The notes under the pieces: generated by a model
Databases searched by the model: none
What the model was told of the DNA's origin: nothing
The model's input: only the letters and a program-made list of their open reading frames with translations
Translations under genes and position numbers: made by a program
Part shown: one piece after another, positions 38,541 to 50,640 of the stretch
Numbering within the stretch: position 1 is the stretch's first letter
Layout: each line of letters starts with the position of its first letter
Origin: Helochares maculicollis
Lineage: Eukaryota > Arthropoda > Insecta > Coleoptera > Hydrophilidae
Reading direction: 5' to 3'
Length of the DNA stretch: 64,000 nucleotides
NCBI GenBank assembly: GCA_033557835.1
Contig: JAWQRO010000025.1
Coordinates: 1 to 64,000, forward strand

Positions 38541-41500
38541 GCTGTTCACAGTTTTATTTTTAAAGGAATTGTTTTTAGCAAGGGTCGTTAAAAACCCATA
38601 TCATTTATTTAATTTTAACTTTATTGGTTTTTTATAAGTTTGGTAATTTTGGATTTAGGGAAAGTGCATACATGAGAAACAACACCATTTAGCAATATAT
38701 TTTGACTATTTCATCAAGATAAATTTTTTTAGATCACTTAATTTTTTACTTTGCTGCGCAAATGCTTTTGACTGTTAAAGTGTAAAACAACAGAAGTACT
38801 ATTGAAAAACTTTAACAATTCACAAATTCCTGATGTGTACTTAAAGAAAACTGTAAAATCAATTGGAGGTAGACAATATATCAAACAAAAGTAGTAATAA
38901 AGAAATTCTTTATATCATACGAACTACAAAATCTAATGATAGTAGACATGCCAGTAGGAGAAAAAAAAGGACTCGGCTCCATCAAACCAATGACAGCATA
39001 TTTAAATGGTCATTTCATCTATTTCTATAAGTATAACAAAATTATTGAAGTACAATTTTTATTAGCTTCATATCTCAAAAATAATGCTAATTTGCACTAG
39101 GACATCGTCAAAGTAGCCATGCAGAAAGAAGCACCCGGATATTCAGTGGTAAGGGAGCAGTTCACGCGATAATGACTATCAATAAGCGGAATTCTACACG
39201 AGGTATAAAGCATACGTTAATTGCAAATGCTCAACCTGTAACAAATATATTTAGTGTCATAAACCAGACACCTGCCATCACAAAAAATTCATTAGATATA
39301 TAAGTATTAAATGATTACAACATACAACACGAGATGCAGATGTATGCAAATCTAGTCTAAGTTGATCAAAAGATGAAACTGTCTATTTTGTCAAGTCAAA
39401 GAGGCTAGACACTAAGAAAGAATGCCCAAAACAATTTCACATTGAATAAGAAGGCAAAAATTAAAATATGTAAAACTTGTTATTAATCATGTCTTTGGAC
39501 ATAAAAAATGGGACCGATACTTGTTATTTAAGATAGTTTTCTACCTTGCCGATTTATTCTCAGTTACCGATTTTAAAATATCTGTCGAATTTAATGAAAA
39601 ATATAATTCTAAATTAGCTCACCTATCATCGATATTTTTAAAATTTTTATTTTTGGGAGACTGTTCAAAGGATAAGAACAAATGACAGCCCAATGGCATG
39701 CAGGAAAAATTATAACACTTTTCAGGTGTATTATTTATTGCGTTAACCTTGCTGAATGGCGTCTGACATTATTAAGCCATTTCTTTTGACCGAAGTTGGC
39801 CATTTTATCAACAATTCGCTATGTAATCTATCTTGTTGGAATTACAACTCAACTGAAACTCTTTCTTTTGGTATTCAGCTCAAAACGAATTATGACACTG
39901 TAGTCGCAGTGAGCGCAGTATAATACATTCTTAAAGTTAAGCGAGAGTGTGCCAGGAAGGGGTTAATAGGTTTACTTTACTTGGATAAAGACATTTATTT
40001 ATATGTTTGTAGTATTTAAATAGCTATTTATAATCACTAAGAACAAATCTTTTTGAAAAGAGATGTAATATAAACAATTGAGTTTTGCTTTAGAACTTTT
40101 GACTTTTGAAATTTGCAAGTTGCCGCTAGTGGTGTAGGAGAGGGTTCCTCACTTTTATTGCCTAGATGCTTATACTGTCGTCATTTATCTTCGACTACTT
40201 ATTTCTACGTTTTTAACAAATGCAGTATTTACGCTATGATTTATCTTTAAATCATTTCATATTTGGATATTCATTTTATTTCTCTAGAGCAATTCTCCTA
40301 AAAATTAAATGTATTTATTTGTTTTACATGCTCTTCATTAAAATGTAATTTTTTTGCTTTCTCTTTCAATTTGTAAGGCCTCATTCTTCTTTATATTTAT
40401 TTTCAATCTTGTCATTCATTATTATATTCACGTATTATTCATACTTTCTAATCATCCGGAGTTTACCACTTTTCCACTACGTTGCCATGAGCAGCCATTT
40501 CTGTTTCTAATTCCAAATTGTATCAACCACTTATAATTAAATGTCATATTCTTTCGAATTATATTTTTGTGCAAACGTTTTACTCTTACTTTTTTTTTCT
40601 TAAGCCTTCGACGTTTAACAACAGTTCTATATGATAACTTTCATTGAAACAAAAACCTTATCAACTTTTTGTTGTTATGAAATTTTGTTTTCATTTTCGA
40701 TTAGTTCTATTTTCATTTTTTTTCTGTTGTTTTCAATACTTTTTAACATAGCTTTTGCCTTTGCTAGAGTTTACGTTGAAAATTTTGGTAAAGAATAAAT
40801 TACGATGACATTTTTCATAATACAGTGATAGAAAACGAAGACCTTTTATAGTAGTTCAACGATTCTATCATCGCAAGAAATTTGAATTGAAATTAATAAA
40901 CAGAAGGTTAATAAGCTAGGAAAAAAGAACAAGGGAAATAGTATGTTTGCTTCATATATTTGAAACAAAGTGTAATGGCAACATTTCCAGGTATATACGT
41001 TACGAGCTTTGCATAAATAATTTTCTAATTTTCTTTAATTTATAAAGTATATTATAGGCCCTGAAATTTTATTGTCAAACATGCTTATGGCTTACAAATG
41101 GAAGGACGAGAGGATTTGTGATAATGTTAGTGTAAACGACCTAGCTGTTGGTGTAACTCAGGTTACAATTTATAATAATTATAAAACTAAATTTTTTTAA
41201 TGCCTCCTATGTTGGGGTTAAGCTTGACCTGACAACCTTATTTTGCATTTAAAATATTTGGGAACAATATTTTGAATTAACACCGTCATTTGCATGAAAG
41301 TTTCAAAATAAAATATTCATGTAAATTAATTTTTTACAAGTGCTTGTTTTTAAGTATTTTTAAAGTGTGAAAAATTTCAGCTTGATGAGTATTCTACTTT
41401 TAATACCGCAAAACTGTTTAAATTATTTAGTGCTCATATTTGACGTACATGGTTATTATTAATTCATTTGTGCAGTTCGACATTCCAAATAGGACCAAAA

Positions 41501-41790
41501 TTATTAACACATAAACACGAAATATTAACTCATCACTCACTTTTAGTTTGAAATAAAATTTGTTACCATGTTATCAAAAGTTTTGTTTAGCTTTAAAAAT
41601 TATATGAGCGTCATACATTAATGACTTTTTATTTATTACAATGTGTCTATTCTAAATCAAGATTTAATGATACTAAAATGCTTTCTTCTATATTTAAGCA
41701 TGGAATGCAACAAATTAAATTTTCACTGCATCTAGAATTTAATTTTGCAGTATGGCAACTAAAGAAAATCAAATTCATTTTAATTTATAT
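38541..41790. other. AT-rich non-coding DNA
   Basis: Nothing was recognised. 38.93-39.55 kb is less stop-dense and reads in broken pieces on both strands, suggesting an old transposon, but I cannot match it to a family. Confidence 0.45.
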
Positions 41791-43060
41791 GCAGACATCG
41801 AAGAGATGTGCAAGCTTCCTCTCCGCTTTTCTCTGTCGCATCCCGTCGCAAAAGTGAGCATTTTAGTCTTCATCGAAGTATTGTACACGCCGCAACGATC
41901 GAGAAGTCTTTTTGCATGGTTTTGAACAGTCTACATTATTACATTTCTGTGGTCTGGGGGCGACGGAATGCAGAGGGAATTCGAATAAAGCAGAAGACAA
42001 GTGCCGCAAGCATGGGGAATTTAATATGTGCTCTTTAACCCAATAAAAATTACATTGGCAAATATTGCCCGATCAGTGAATTACCATAATTCATTTCGGT
42101 GTTGATTTTCCTATTGCTCCCTTTGGCTTGGTGGGGCGCCTCGCAGCGCGCCGAGCTTCACAGGGGCCGCAGACGCATGTGAAAATTTCATTTATAAATA
42201 TAACCCAATATTGTGAGGAAAATGTAGGACAGGATTCATGTATATTTATTTGCTGTACGTGGATGCCGAGCATTTCCCACTACCGCGCCTAGAATTTATA
42301 TGAAACTATTAATACAGGGTGTAGGCGAATTCTGTGAAACGTGAAAGAGGCTTTTTCTTTTAATGCTCGTAGTGAAATACAAATATTAATTTTCTTAAGT
42401 TAAATAAGTCTTGAACATTTTAAATTATAACTGTACAACTAGCATAAGTAGAGTGTGTGCTTGTTATCTATTCTCAGGTTTATTTTTGTAGGAAATAATT
42501 GTATTTTTTATTATGATGCCTCTTTGTTAAAATGTCCACAATCATTTGTATTCATTATTACCAATTGAATTACGTGAAAAATTTTAAGAATCCGTTCCTA
42601 CGGTACGGCTGTTATTTGTGAGGCTTCCAACAAGTAAGGTCGCTTTTCCACCGCCTATTGATCGCGAGATTATTGAGACAGGCGGCCCATTTGAATAGAA
42701 ATTGGCGTATTTATATAAGTTTTATATGCATTTTTTATAAATTCTATTTAAAGTTGGAGTGGAATATGTTTCGAAAGAGCATTTTAAAAGTTTGCTCCCT
42801 TATTTTATCTACTACATCCACATTCTGATTCTTGTCGTTTTTGTTCCTGACGTTTTGAACTGTTTTTATTATTTTGAGCCGCCCGAAAAAACTTCACCGA
42901 AAATACACCTCTACCTTATACCGCAAACAGATTCATAAAGCTGTTTCTCCACTTCGGACTCAACTTTAAATTAAAAAGTTTCCTTTTTTAGAAGAATGAA
43001 CTTTCGTTGCTGCTAATGCGAGAGTTAAGTTTATGATTTTAACGGGTATAACTTTAATGC
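41791..43060. promoter_or_regulatory. Paralogous non-coding element, copy B
   Basis: This is the counterpart of copy A at 25.88-26.61 kb, in the same orientation. The blocks run in the same order: ATGCAG then AAGTGCCG and CAAGCAT (about 41,968-42,013), AATATGTGCTCT and CCCAATAAAA (42,023-42,048), a TATAT-TTTT-ATGCAT stretch (about 42,712-42,734), TCTGATTCTTGTCGTTT (42,824-42,840), CGAAAATACACC (about 42,897-42,908), GATTCATAAAGCTGTT (about 42,930-42,945), TTTAAATTAAAAAGTTT (about 42,965-42,981), and ACTTTCGTTGCTGCTAATGC (about 43,000-43,019). Copy B is longer by about 0.4-0.5 kb, mostly between the CCCAATAAAA and TCTGATTCTTG blocks. There it carries a CpG-dense stretch (GGGGCGCCTCGCAGCGCGCC, about 42.13 kb). 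There is no conserved reading frame. An enhancer-type role is inference. Confidence 0.65.
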
Positions 43061-43400
43061 CGCCGCGGGATTTTTTAAAATTTTTATGACCCCATAAATA
43101 TCGTATTTTCCGCCCTATGCTATACATCTTTGTGTTTAAAACTGCCATTAACAAAACTCAACGTCCTAACACATTAACATATGTAAGGAAATTGTTGGTG
43201 CCGATACTCTGCAGACATTAGTGTGGATTCGACTGCACGCTGCTAATGAACGGAGATTCTCCCTAAATGCACTGTAATTGACTGCCGCTGATTGCTTTCC
43301 AACGTTTTCAGAGTATCTCTGCTTAGTTCGTTAGCGAGTTGAGTGCTTGTTTGGCTTGGATGCGGAACACCTAAGCTACTAACTTTTTGTGTACACAAGA
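43061..43400. other. GC-richer flank of copy B
   Basis: Composition stays above background to about 43.38 kb (GCCGCCGCGGG near 43.06, GCACGCTGCTAATGAACGG near 43.24 kb). No open frame, and no visible match to the copy A flank. Confidence 0.35.
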
Positions 43401-46400
43401 ATGTAATGCCCCATTTATTTCAAATTCAAATCAACTTCTATTGTTTTTGATATGAATGCAAGACCTTTTTAACCATTAACTTTAAAATGATATACCGATC
43501 GATATTTACACAGTAAATAAAAGGTTTGATTCATAGTAATTTGGATAAAATATCATTGGTATATTGTAATGCGTATAAGTTAAAAGAATGCCCTGCAAAA
43601 TGAAACTTTATACATGTAATAAAGCTAAACATTTAAAAATCAAATCATTCACTTTATATGCTCTGTAGTGCAAGATTTATTTCACTTTCCAACAACTTCT
43701 TATTTTCGAAACAAACAATACAATCCAATCTTACGCCACACCAACGTCAATAGTTATTGAACTTGGAAATTTAATATTGTCTCAAATTCAGACAGAGCAA
43801 GTTTACAAGAAAGTAACTTAGGAAAATATCGAAACGGGGTGCTCAGCACTAAAGTTGAAGGAAATAAAACAGTTTCCTATTTAAGAGTTTACAACAGCTC
43901 CCATCGCAAGATCAAAGACACTGCATAAATCTTCAAAGTTTTCCATTCAACGTCGAAAAGTTTTTAATTAACATACAAATAAATTGATTGATGTTAAAAT
44001 TTTGTCGAACAGCTTTTCCGGATTACAATAGTTTTAAAAGAGACGCCAATCGCTTTCCTATTTACAATAAAGTGACGGGAATTTTGTTCCTTTGACCCAC
44101 ATCTTTCTTCACGTAACGTGCCAATTAGAAAATCAACATCATTAGCACCTAAAACCAAGACACAGCACAGTCGGTTTGTACTTCTAGCTGCTTATTTCGT
44201 TTATTTTACTTCATTTCCGAGAACTGATCTCATGCAATTTAATGCTGCATTTCTGTTAGCACAAGCAGTGATAAATTGCGCATTTATGTTTAGAGATGCC
44301 GCCTCATAATGTCAAAAAAAGTGAGTTTAAGCTATAAAAACAATAAACAGTTTATAACATCTTGCGTGCTAAGCTGCAAGTTTATATATATATATTAGTT
44401 TCGTAGTTCGAATTTTTAATATTAAGGCAGCAAAATTGGCAGTTTATTGCTTAGAAACGTTTACGCTCGTCTTTCCTGAGGATAAGAAAATTTAAAAGTT
44501 TCCCTGGAAAGTAAAAACCCTCCATAAATCACAACAAATAAGATTCCGAATTAGGATAGAAGTATACGAAACTATGAGTTTACGTTCTAAAAAGGAACCA
44601 GGCCCTAGATTAAGCTGCAAGATCCCTTCCCTTCCAAAATTCCACGCATTCAGCTAGGCTCGGTAAATACCGAGCTTAACGCAAAAACTTTTATTCAAGT
44701 TTTATATACTTTTTGTTACTCTACGGACCTTTTGTCCACACTTTCAGCCCTGAGACATGATCATAATATTTCTGATTCATTAAGTTTATCACCAGAAAAA
44801 CATATTATGTAATTCAACGCTTCTAACTTGAGCACGTTTTTTATTTCGGAATCTCTCGCTTTTTGCTCTTTCTAGATTAATTTTCGTGGAACAATTTAAG
44901 GAGTAACGGGGAGGCTCACTTACTCAGGCCTTGTGTATCTTTTTTGTTATGCAACTGCTTTCTTTAATTAAGATAAATGCTGACAGGAATTAAAATATAG
45001 TTTGCTTCATTGTGTTAATAATTGACTGCTTATGTTGAGTTTCATATAAGGCGTTCCATAACACAAAAAGTTAATACTCTGTTTACTATACTGGATTGAT
45101 AGTTTTCCGTTAATGAAACTCAATCATGATGTATTTTGATTTTTCTACTGTCTGAATGAATTGAAATTCAAAGTAATATGACTTTTACTTATACTTGTTA
45201 TACCAAATATCAAAAATACAAGATTGCAGGCTGATTCTTTCTAGATGTCAAGAGACACTATAGATACCAGCAGAGATTATTCAATAGGGAATAAAATTGG
45301 GACAACTGTAAGCAATTATTGTCTCAAGGTTTTATTACCTTCTTGCAGGTTTAATCATAAGTGTAAGTTTTTTTACACACCCTCACATCCAGAGTAAGTG
45401 AAGCTTATTCGATCCTGTATATATTTTGTATGTTTACTTTCTTGCAATAAAAATTTTTTGAAATTTAAATAAGCCGCCAAATTCCAAAACCAAGATAAGC
45501 AAAGCTTTACATTACTTTAATAAAAAATTTCAATTTTCAGTATATATGCAGGCCAAAAATGTTCTGCAATTGCAACCCCTTCCAATAACTATACTTATTG
45601 TAGATGTTGAATATCTGAAACGAAATAGGCGTTGTATAAGAAAAGAAAACATTACAAAAACAACATATTATGACTTGAGCAAGTGTCAAATATACACAAA
45701 TATCAACTTTTCAAATATATCAGTATCATTAGATATTTAATTGTAGTAAGATTAGCTGATCAATAATTATTGTGTACAACAAAGCAAGGAAATATTCACA
45801 AAAGTAATTAGATATATTATCTGGCACTACACAAGCCGTCAGTAACTAGATTTAGAGGAAGAATATTCAGTTCAATACTTAAATAAGTAACATTTAAAAG
45901 TAAATAAGAAAACAAGATTTGAACGGTATGAAAATTTGCCTGTGTAGCTTAATAACCCTAGAAATTACAAAGCATTAATTCATTGGCCTGTAAACGCTTG
46001 CTTCAAATATATCTGTTTTAATAATAAATAATAAAATTTTAGTTTGTATATAAGTAATAAAGTGATATCATTAAGTTTCACTGTAGAATACCTAATTTAG
46101 TTTCTTTCTGATAAATTAGCGCATTCAATTGGTTTTTTACCATGATTTCAGCAAGCGTCAATTGGAAATCATATCTTACCTTGCAAAATTTTATTATTTA
46201 GATGAAATTAGGTTTTTGGACAAAAATATGTACTACAATTCACTAATAGGTGACCACTCCTCCTATGTGTATTGTCTAATAATTAAATCTAATATGATTA
46301 AAAATCGTATCCATATTGCCGGAAAATTTACGACAAATAATCTGATAGAACTAAAAGGAAAGTTTTCTATTACTCCAAAGAAGTCAAGCTTATCTATTTG

Positions 46401-47292
46401 CTGATATAATAGGTACGTGATTGAAGAAATCAAGAAACAGTAATTGTATTTGAGGCAAAGTGAATTCTTCATTGACAAAATGTACCAGCACTTATTTTAG
46501 CTCGAAATCAAAAACCAAAGTGTCCAAATTGCTTCCTCGTGCAACTTGTTTGCCGTATATTGCATATTTAGGTAAAATGAGATTATGAAGAGAAATAATG
46601 GTCTACTCTCGTATAATAAAAAAAGCGTAGTTTGTACTTAGTAAATACTATTGCAAATTTAAATTGTTCTTATAAAATCACTAGATCAAACCTAGAAAAG
46701 TACAGAAAATGTCAATAAGGACAATATTTGGTTGGCAACATTAATTTAGTGGGTTCAAATTGGAGTGCAGGCAACTTTTTCGAGTGGTTTTTCTTTAAAT
46801 TTAAAATTATTAAATTAAAAAACTAAATTAAAATCACAAATAGAAGGAAAACCCTGTTATAGAAAAATAATTGTCAAGCAGCCAAATTGTAATTTAGTAA
46901 ATTAAATAAAGACATTTAAGACGATTCTCTTAAAAGGAACGAAGGAATGCAAAGCGAACGAATTTGTAACAAGTGGTTTCCATTGTCTTTTTTCCAAAAC
47001 GTACCCTACATGCCCCTTGCACAATAAAAGTTTTTATGATGCATGAGAATGTGTAGTTTTTTTACATTGTGAAATCAAATAAAACATTACAGTTTCATAA
47101 GACTCCCGTCATAAAAATTTTATGTACTGTAGTATAACCTGCTTTTCTTTTATTTTAGATAATTTTCGCTTTCCATAAAATTACATTACCAAACACTGCC
47201 TTCTCAAAAAATTGCATTAACATTCATTGAGGTCATTTTCATCATAAAAAAATAGTAGTAGCGTGTCATGATTACCAAGGAGCTATTATCAA
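43401..47292. other. AT-rich non-coding DNA
   Basis: Nothing was recognised apart from the hairpin at 44,658-44,675. Open frames of up to 91 codons (46.1-46.4 kb) are AT-driven and unmatched. Confidence 0.5.
44658..44675. repeat. Perfect 8-bp-arm palindrome
   Basis: GCTCGGTA and TACCGAGC are exact reverse complements separated by AA. It could be a dimeric protein-binding site or chance. Confidence 0.7.
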
Positions 47293-47372
47293 TATGAATG
47301 GCTTACCATTAGTATGGATGGCTCATCAATAGTGTGGATGGCTTATAATGAGTATAGATTTATTATCATGGA
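47293..47372. repeat. 20-bp tandem repeat, about four units
   Basis: Units start at 47293, 47313, 47333 and 47353 and share the pattern TATGGATGGCT-CAT-AATAG. The first three are close to one another; the fourth is degenerate. Confidence 0.8.
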
Positions 47373-47900
47373 CCTATAGTAATAATTTGAAATACTCATC
47401 CCACTACCCCCTTTTCTTTTTAGTCCACAAAAAAGTAGCCCTTCAGGTGGGATGTCCCTGAAACAGTTAAGAAATCTTTAGAAAGTCATCATGTGGAAAA
47501 TTCCTCACCTCTTTTGGTTTATTTCTGTTAGAAGTCGAGTCTGATGTATGGGCTCTATTCCCGTTGATTAAGTAAAGCTTCGTCCGGGGAGAAAAAGCTG
47601 GGACAAAGATGCAAAGTGGTTTGCAGAGGGATCTCCCAGCCTATGTAGCTCTAATGGGCTTATGTCCTCGCTAGCTGGCTTGATGCTAGAAGTGTACAGT
47701 TATTCATACAGCTCAAATAGTGCAATTTTTTATGAGAAATTCATATGCGATCTGCGGGGGAGATCGGTGAAAATGTTTTTCACCGTAGCCCGACTGCTTG
47801 CATTTTAGCGTCAAGTTGAATGTAATACCACAAATGAATTTCTCCTTGAAGCTCGGTCCGTTTGATGCCAACCCATAGCGTTAATGGCTGTAAAAAAGGA
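47373..47900. other. GC-richer island with nested and perfect hairpins
   Basis: Composition rises from about 47.55 kb. Two hairpins are visible. GCTGGGA (47597-47603) pairs with TCCCAGC (47634-47640), and inside it TGCAAA (47610) pairs with TTTGCA (47620). CGGTGAAAA/TTTTCACCG (47765-47785) is a perfect 9-bp stem with a 3-base loop. No coding frame. Candidate regulatory DNA; a structured RNA is possible but unsupported. Confidence 0.35.
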
Positions 47901-48690
47901 GCGCGCTGTGATATATGAAGCTTATATTGTGATATTTTCCTTTGAGTTTTTATCGGCATTTTAATTACCCGCTATTGCGATACTTAAAACTGAGCAACGT
48001 TTTTAAATTAAAAATGGTTTCTATAGGAAAACTGTTCATCCGTTTCTGTGGACTCTGTTATACAAGGTTTTTTCTAATTATTGTTTTAAAATTTGTTGTT
48101 ATTTGGGTACATTACCAGCCTCTGTGATATAATGACAAAATTATAAAGTAGCTTGGAGGCTGATTTAACATACATTTTACACATATTAAATAGAAGTTTA
48201 CGATATGTTTAAAATTTCAAAATTAATATAGTAGATGGATTGAACAGAGAAGGCTAGAAGTTTAAAAGCTACATCAAACATTTGAATTAAGGAAACAAAG
48301 ATCTATTTAATTTAATTCATACAAATTAACTATTCTTCTTAGTTGTTTTCTAAGCAGAACATAAAGGCATCAAGACTAACTTATAGATTGATTATTAAGA
48401 ATATGCTATAAAATTTATGCAGTTAAGCGTTTATGAACCGTTTTGAACTTGCGCATAATTAGTTCGGATACTTAATTCTAATACAGAAAAACGTTTATTG
48501 ATGCAGCGCTTACAAAAATAAATTGGAGCAACTGCTGAACCACTTGCTTTTTTCCTAAGTGAAATACAAAACTGTTGCCTTTAGGAATTCAAAAAATAAA
48601 ATTGTTAAGCTAGTAGTGGTGCCGTGAATTTTTACATAAGTATAGTTTCACTACTTCTATTAATAAAATATCTTCTTTCAGCTCTCATGA
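47901..48690. other. AT-rich non-coding DNA, nothing recognised
   Basis: No coding resemblance, tandem repeat or long hairpin was seen. Confidence 0.5.
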
Positions 48691-49130
48691 TAAATCGCTT
48701 CCATTTGTTTTTGCACCCAATGAACTTCTTACACACAACGTCTTTCCGCTCAACTACTTCTCGAACACGCCCCAATCGCCAAATGAGGAGACAAGAAATT
48801 TAATCTGAGAAATAACGGCATGAGGAGCGATGCGCCGCCTTTTAACCGTTCCTTCGATCAATTATTGTAAAAAATAAAGTTTTCCACGATTGGCAAGACG
48901 AAAAAACTCGTAGTTGTAAGTGGGAAATGGAACGTGACCAGAATATTATCCTGAGACGAGATGGAAAATTTTATTATAAAAATGCATTCGGTGCATTACA
49001 ATTGGATTTTTTCCGTGGAACAAGCAGAATTCAGGAGTCTTGTAATTGTGTTTCATTTTCCCTTATTATTGGATTATTGCATTTCCCGGGAAATTGTTTG
49101 ATACAAATTAAGTTTTGAGGATTTAGCTAA
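48691..49130. other. GC-richer non-coding island
   Basis: Words such as GAACACGCCCCAATCGCC and GCGATGCGCCGCC lie in a moderate composition peak. A 63-codon plus-strand frame (48927-49118) is unmatched. Candidate conserved non-coding element on composition only. Confidence 0.3.
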
Positions 49131-49163
49131 GCTTTACCGTAAATTTCTCTTGAAACTTATATT

Positions 49164-49199
49164 CCGTTTGAACCGAATATTCTGTTTAAACCGAATACT
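49164..49199. repeat. 18-bp tandem duplication
   Basis: CCGTTTGAACCGAATATT is followed directly by CTGTTTAAACCGAATACT; 15 of 18 positions agree. Confidence 0.75.
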
Positions 49200-50359
49200 T
49201 CCTTCGAATTCAATATACAGGAGGCAAGCAAAACACTGACACTACACTTGAATTGCTTAATATTTCTTATAATATCGCTCTTGGAAGTACTTCCTCAACG
49301 CTAATGAGCACATTACAATTTTCTAACCTCTTAATTCGGAATAAAATTACGTCTAAGTAAATTAAAACCTGAAAGTAACAACTACACTGCGGGAGAATTG
49401 CCCCTTTTGGAATTCTCCCAGCGAATTAATTACTTTCCTTTATGTATTTTCTAAGGATATTACGATATAATTATGGTAGACTGAAGCTCTTCTTGTTTGT
49501 TGGAGAAAAACAACAAAATTAAAACGGGAACATTGTTTCTGAAGAACTATTTTATATCCGGAAATGAAGGTCTCCACATATATACTACAAAACGTAAATT
49601 GTTTTACATTATTTAGCAAAGCGGAAACCTAACTTAAGTTTACCCTCTGCTTGAACCTCAGTTGATACGTACATTAAAATTATATGTTTGGGGGACGTAT
49701 TTAGAATTAAAAATGCATGCGGAGCTATTTTGCGTACGGCTGGTTTTGCCTGTTAATGGAGGAGTTTCTGTTTGCAAAACTTTGCATTGGTCTAGAGAAG
49801 AAATAAGGTAATTTGAATAGCTATAGTTAATTATTATAATAATTTATAGTAAAGATCTGACGTCATTTTTATTTTAAACGTAGATAAATATCAGAATAGA
49901 ATTTATAGAAATGTTTGCTCATAAATATGTTACAATGGGATTCATGAACAAACTATAGAAAACATCTTATTTATTTACAGTAGCTTATAAAAGAATCATT
50001 ATTTACGAATATAATTTTTAAACATCATTTAATACATGATACGAAAGTTTTCTTTGTAAAACCTTAAATAAAGATAGAAAATATACGGATGGGTGAATAT
50101 TATGAAAAGAAAATAAACTCAAAGTCTTCGAAACATTTAAAGTTACCGTTTTCCAAGCAAAGTTTTTCACATACTAATACACATTTGACATAATAAAAAA
50201 TAAAATTTCCGCACAATCTGTTCTATGTTCTGACCTAAATTTTACAAGCAGTTCACAACTTGGTCACTCGTGTTAAACGACTCCAATATTTTCTTTAAAA
50301 CAAAAAAAGGAACTCGAAAAACCAAATTCTCAAAACAAAACAAGCATGGCGAATAAATA
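49200..50359. other. AT-rich non-coding DNA, nothing recognised
   Basis: Slightly richer at 49.38-49.43 and 49.68-49.80 kb, but without structure or coding resemblance. Confidence 0.5.
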
Positions 50360-50640
50360 AAAAGTTGATTTTTTTCCTGGAGGACACCCGGCCACGCCTA
50401 CCTTCCTCAGCTCGTAAAAGCAGAAGCAGGACCCATACTGTCTGCCTGGCATCCGATATGGCATTTTGTTATTTCCACCTCAGAGGATGGTCGGCTTCCG
50501 GTTCACACTGCTCTGAAGGGGATCTCCAAATTGTAGAGCTCGACAAATGGCTAACCGGGGAAAACTGTCCGCCGTTCGCGAGTTTTGCAACTTTCTTTTA
50601 TAAATGCGATTCTGCCGTTCTTTAAATTGACTTTTCCTTA
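50360..50640. other. GC-richer island with an 86-codon open frame
   Basis: One of the sharper composition peaks. The plus strand is open from 50365 to 50625, and the product has balanced composition, but I recognise no domain, and no splice or promoter context singles it out. A frame this long is expected now and then in a GC-richer island. It is either a conserved non-coding element or, less likely, an isolated exon. Confidence 0.35.

Noticed and set aside
26326..42310. CCTAGAA-TTTATATGAAA match between 26.33 kb and 42.29 kb as part of the A/B element pair
   Set aside because: Its position conflicts with other, better-placed collinear blocks (TATAT...ATGCAT at 26.34 and 42.71 kb), so it was left out of the paralogy evidence.
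12131..50396. 13-base word GGACACCCGGCCA shared in inverted orientation between 12.13 kb and 50.38 kb
   Set aside because: A single 13-base match between two GC-richer patches is expected by chance in a window this size, and the flanks do not align.
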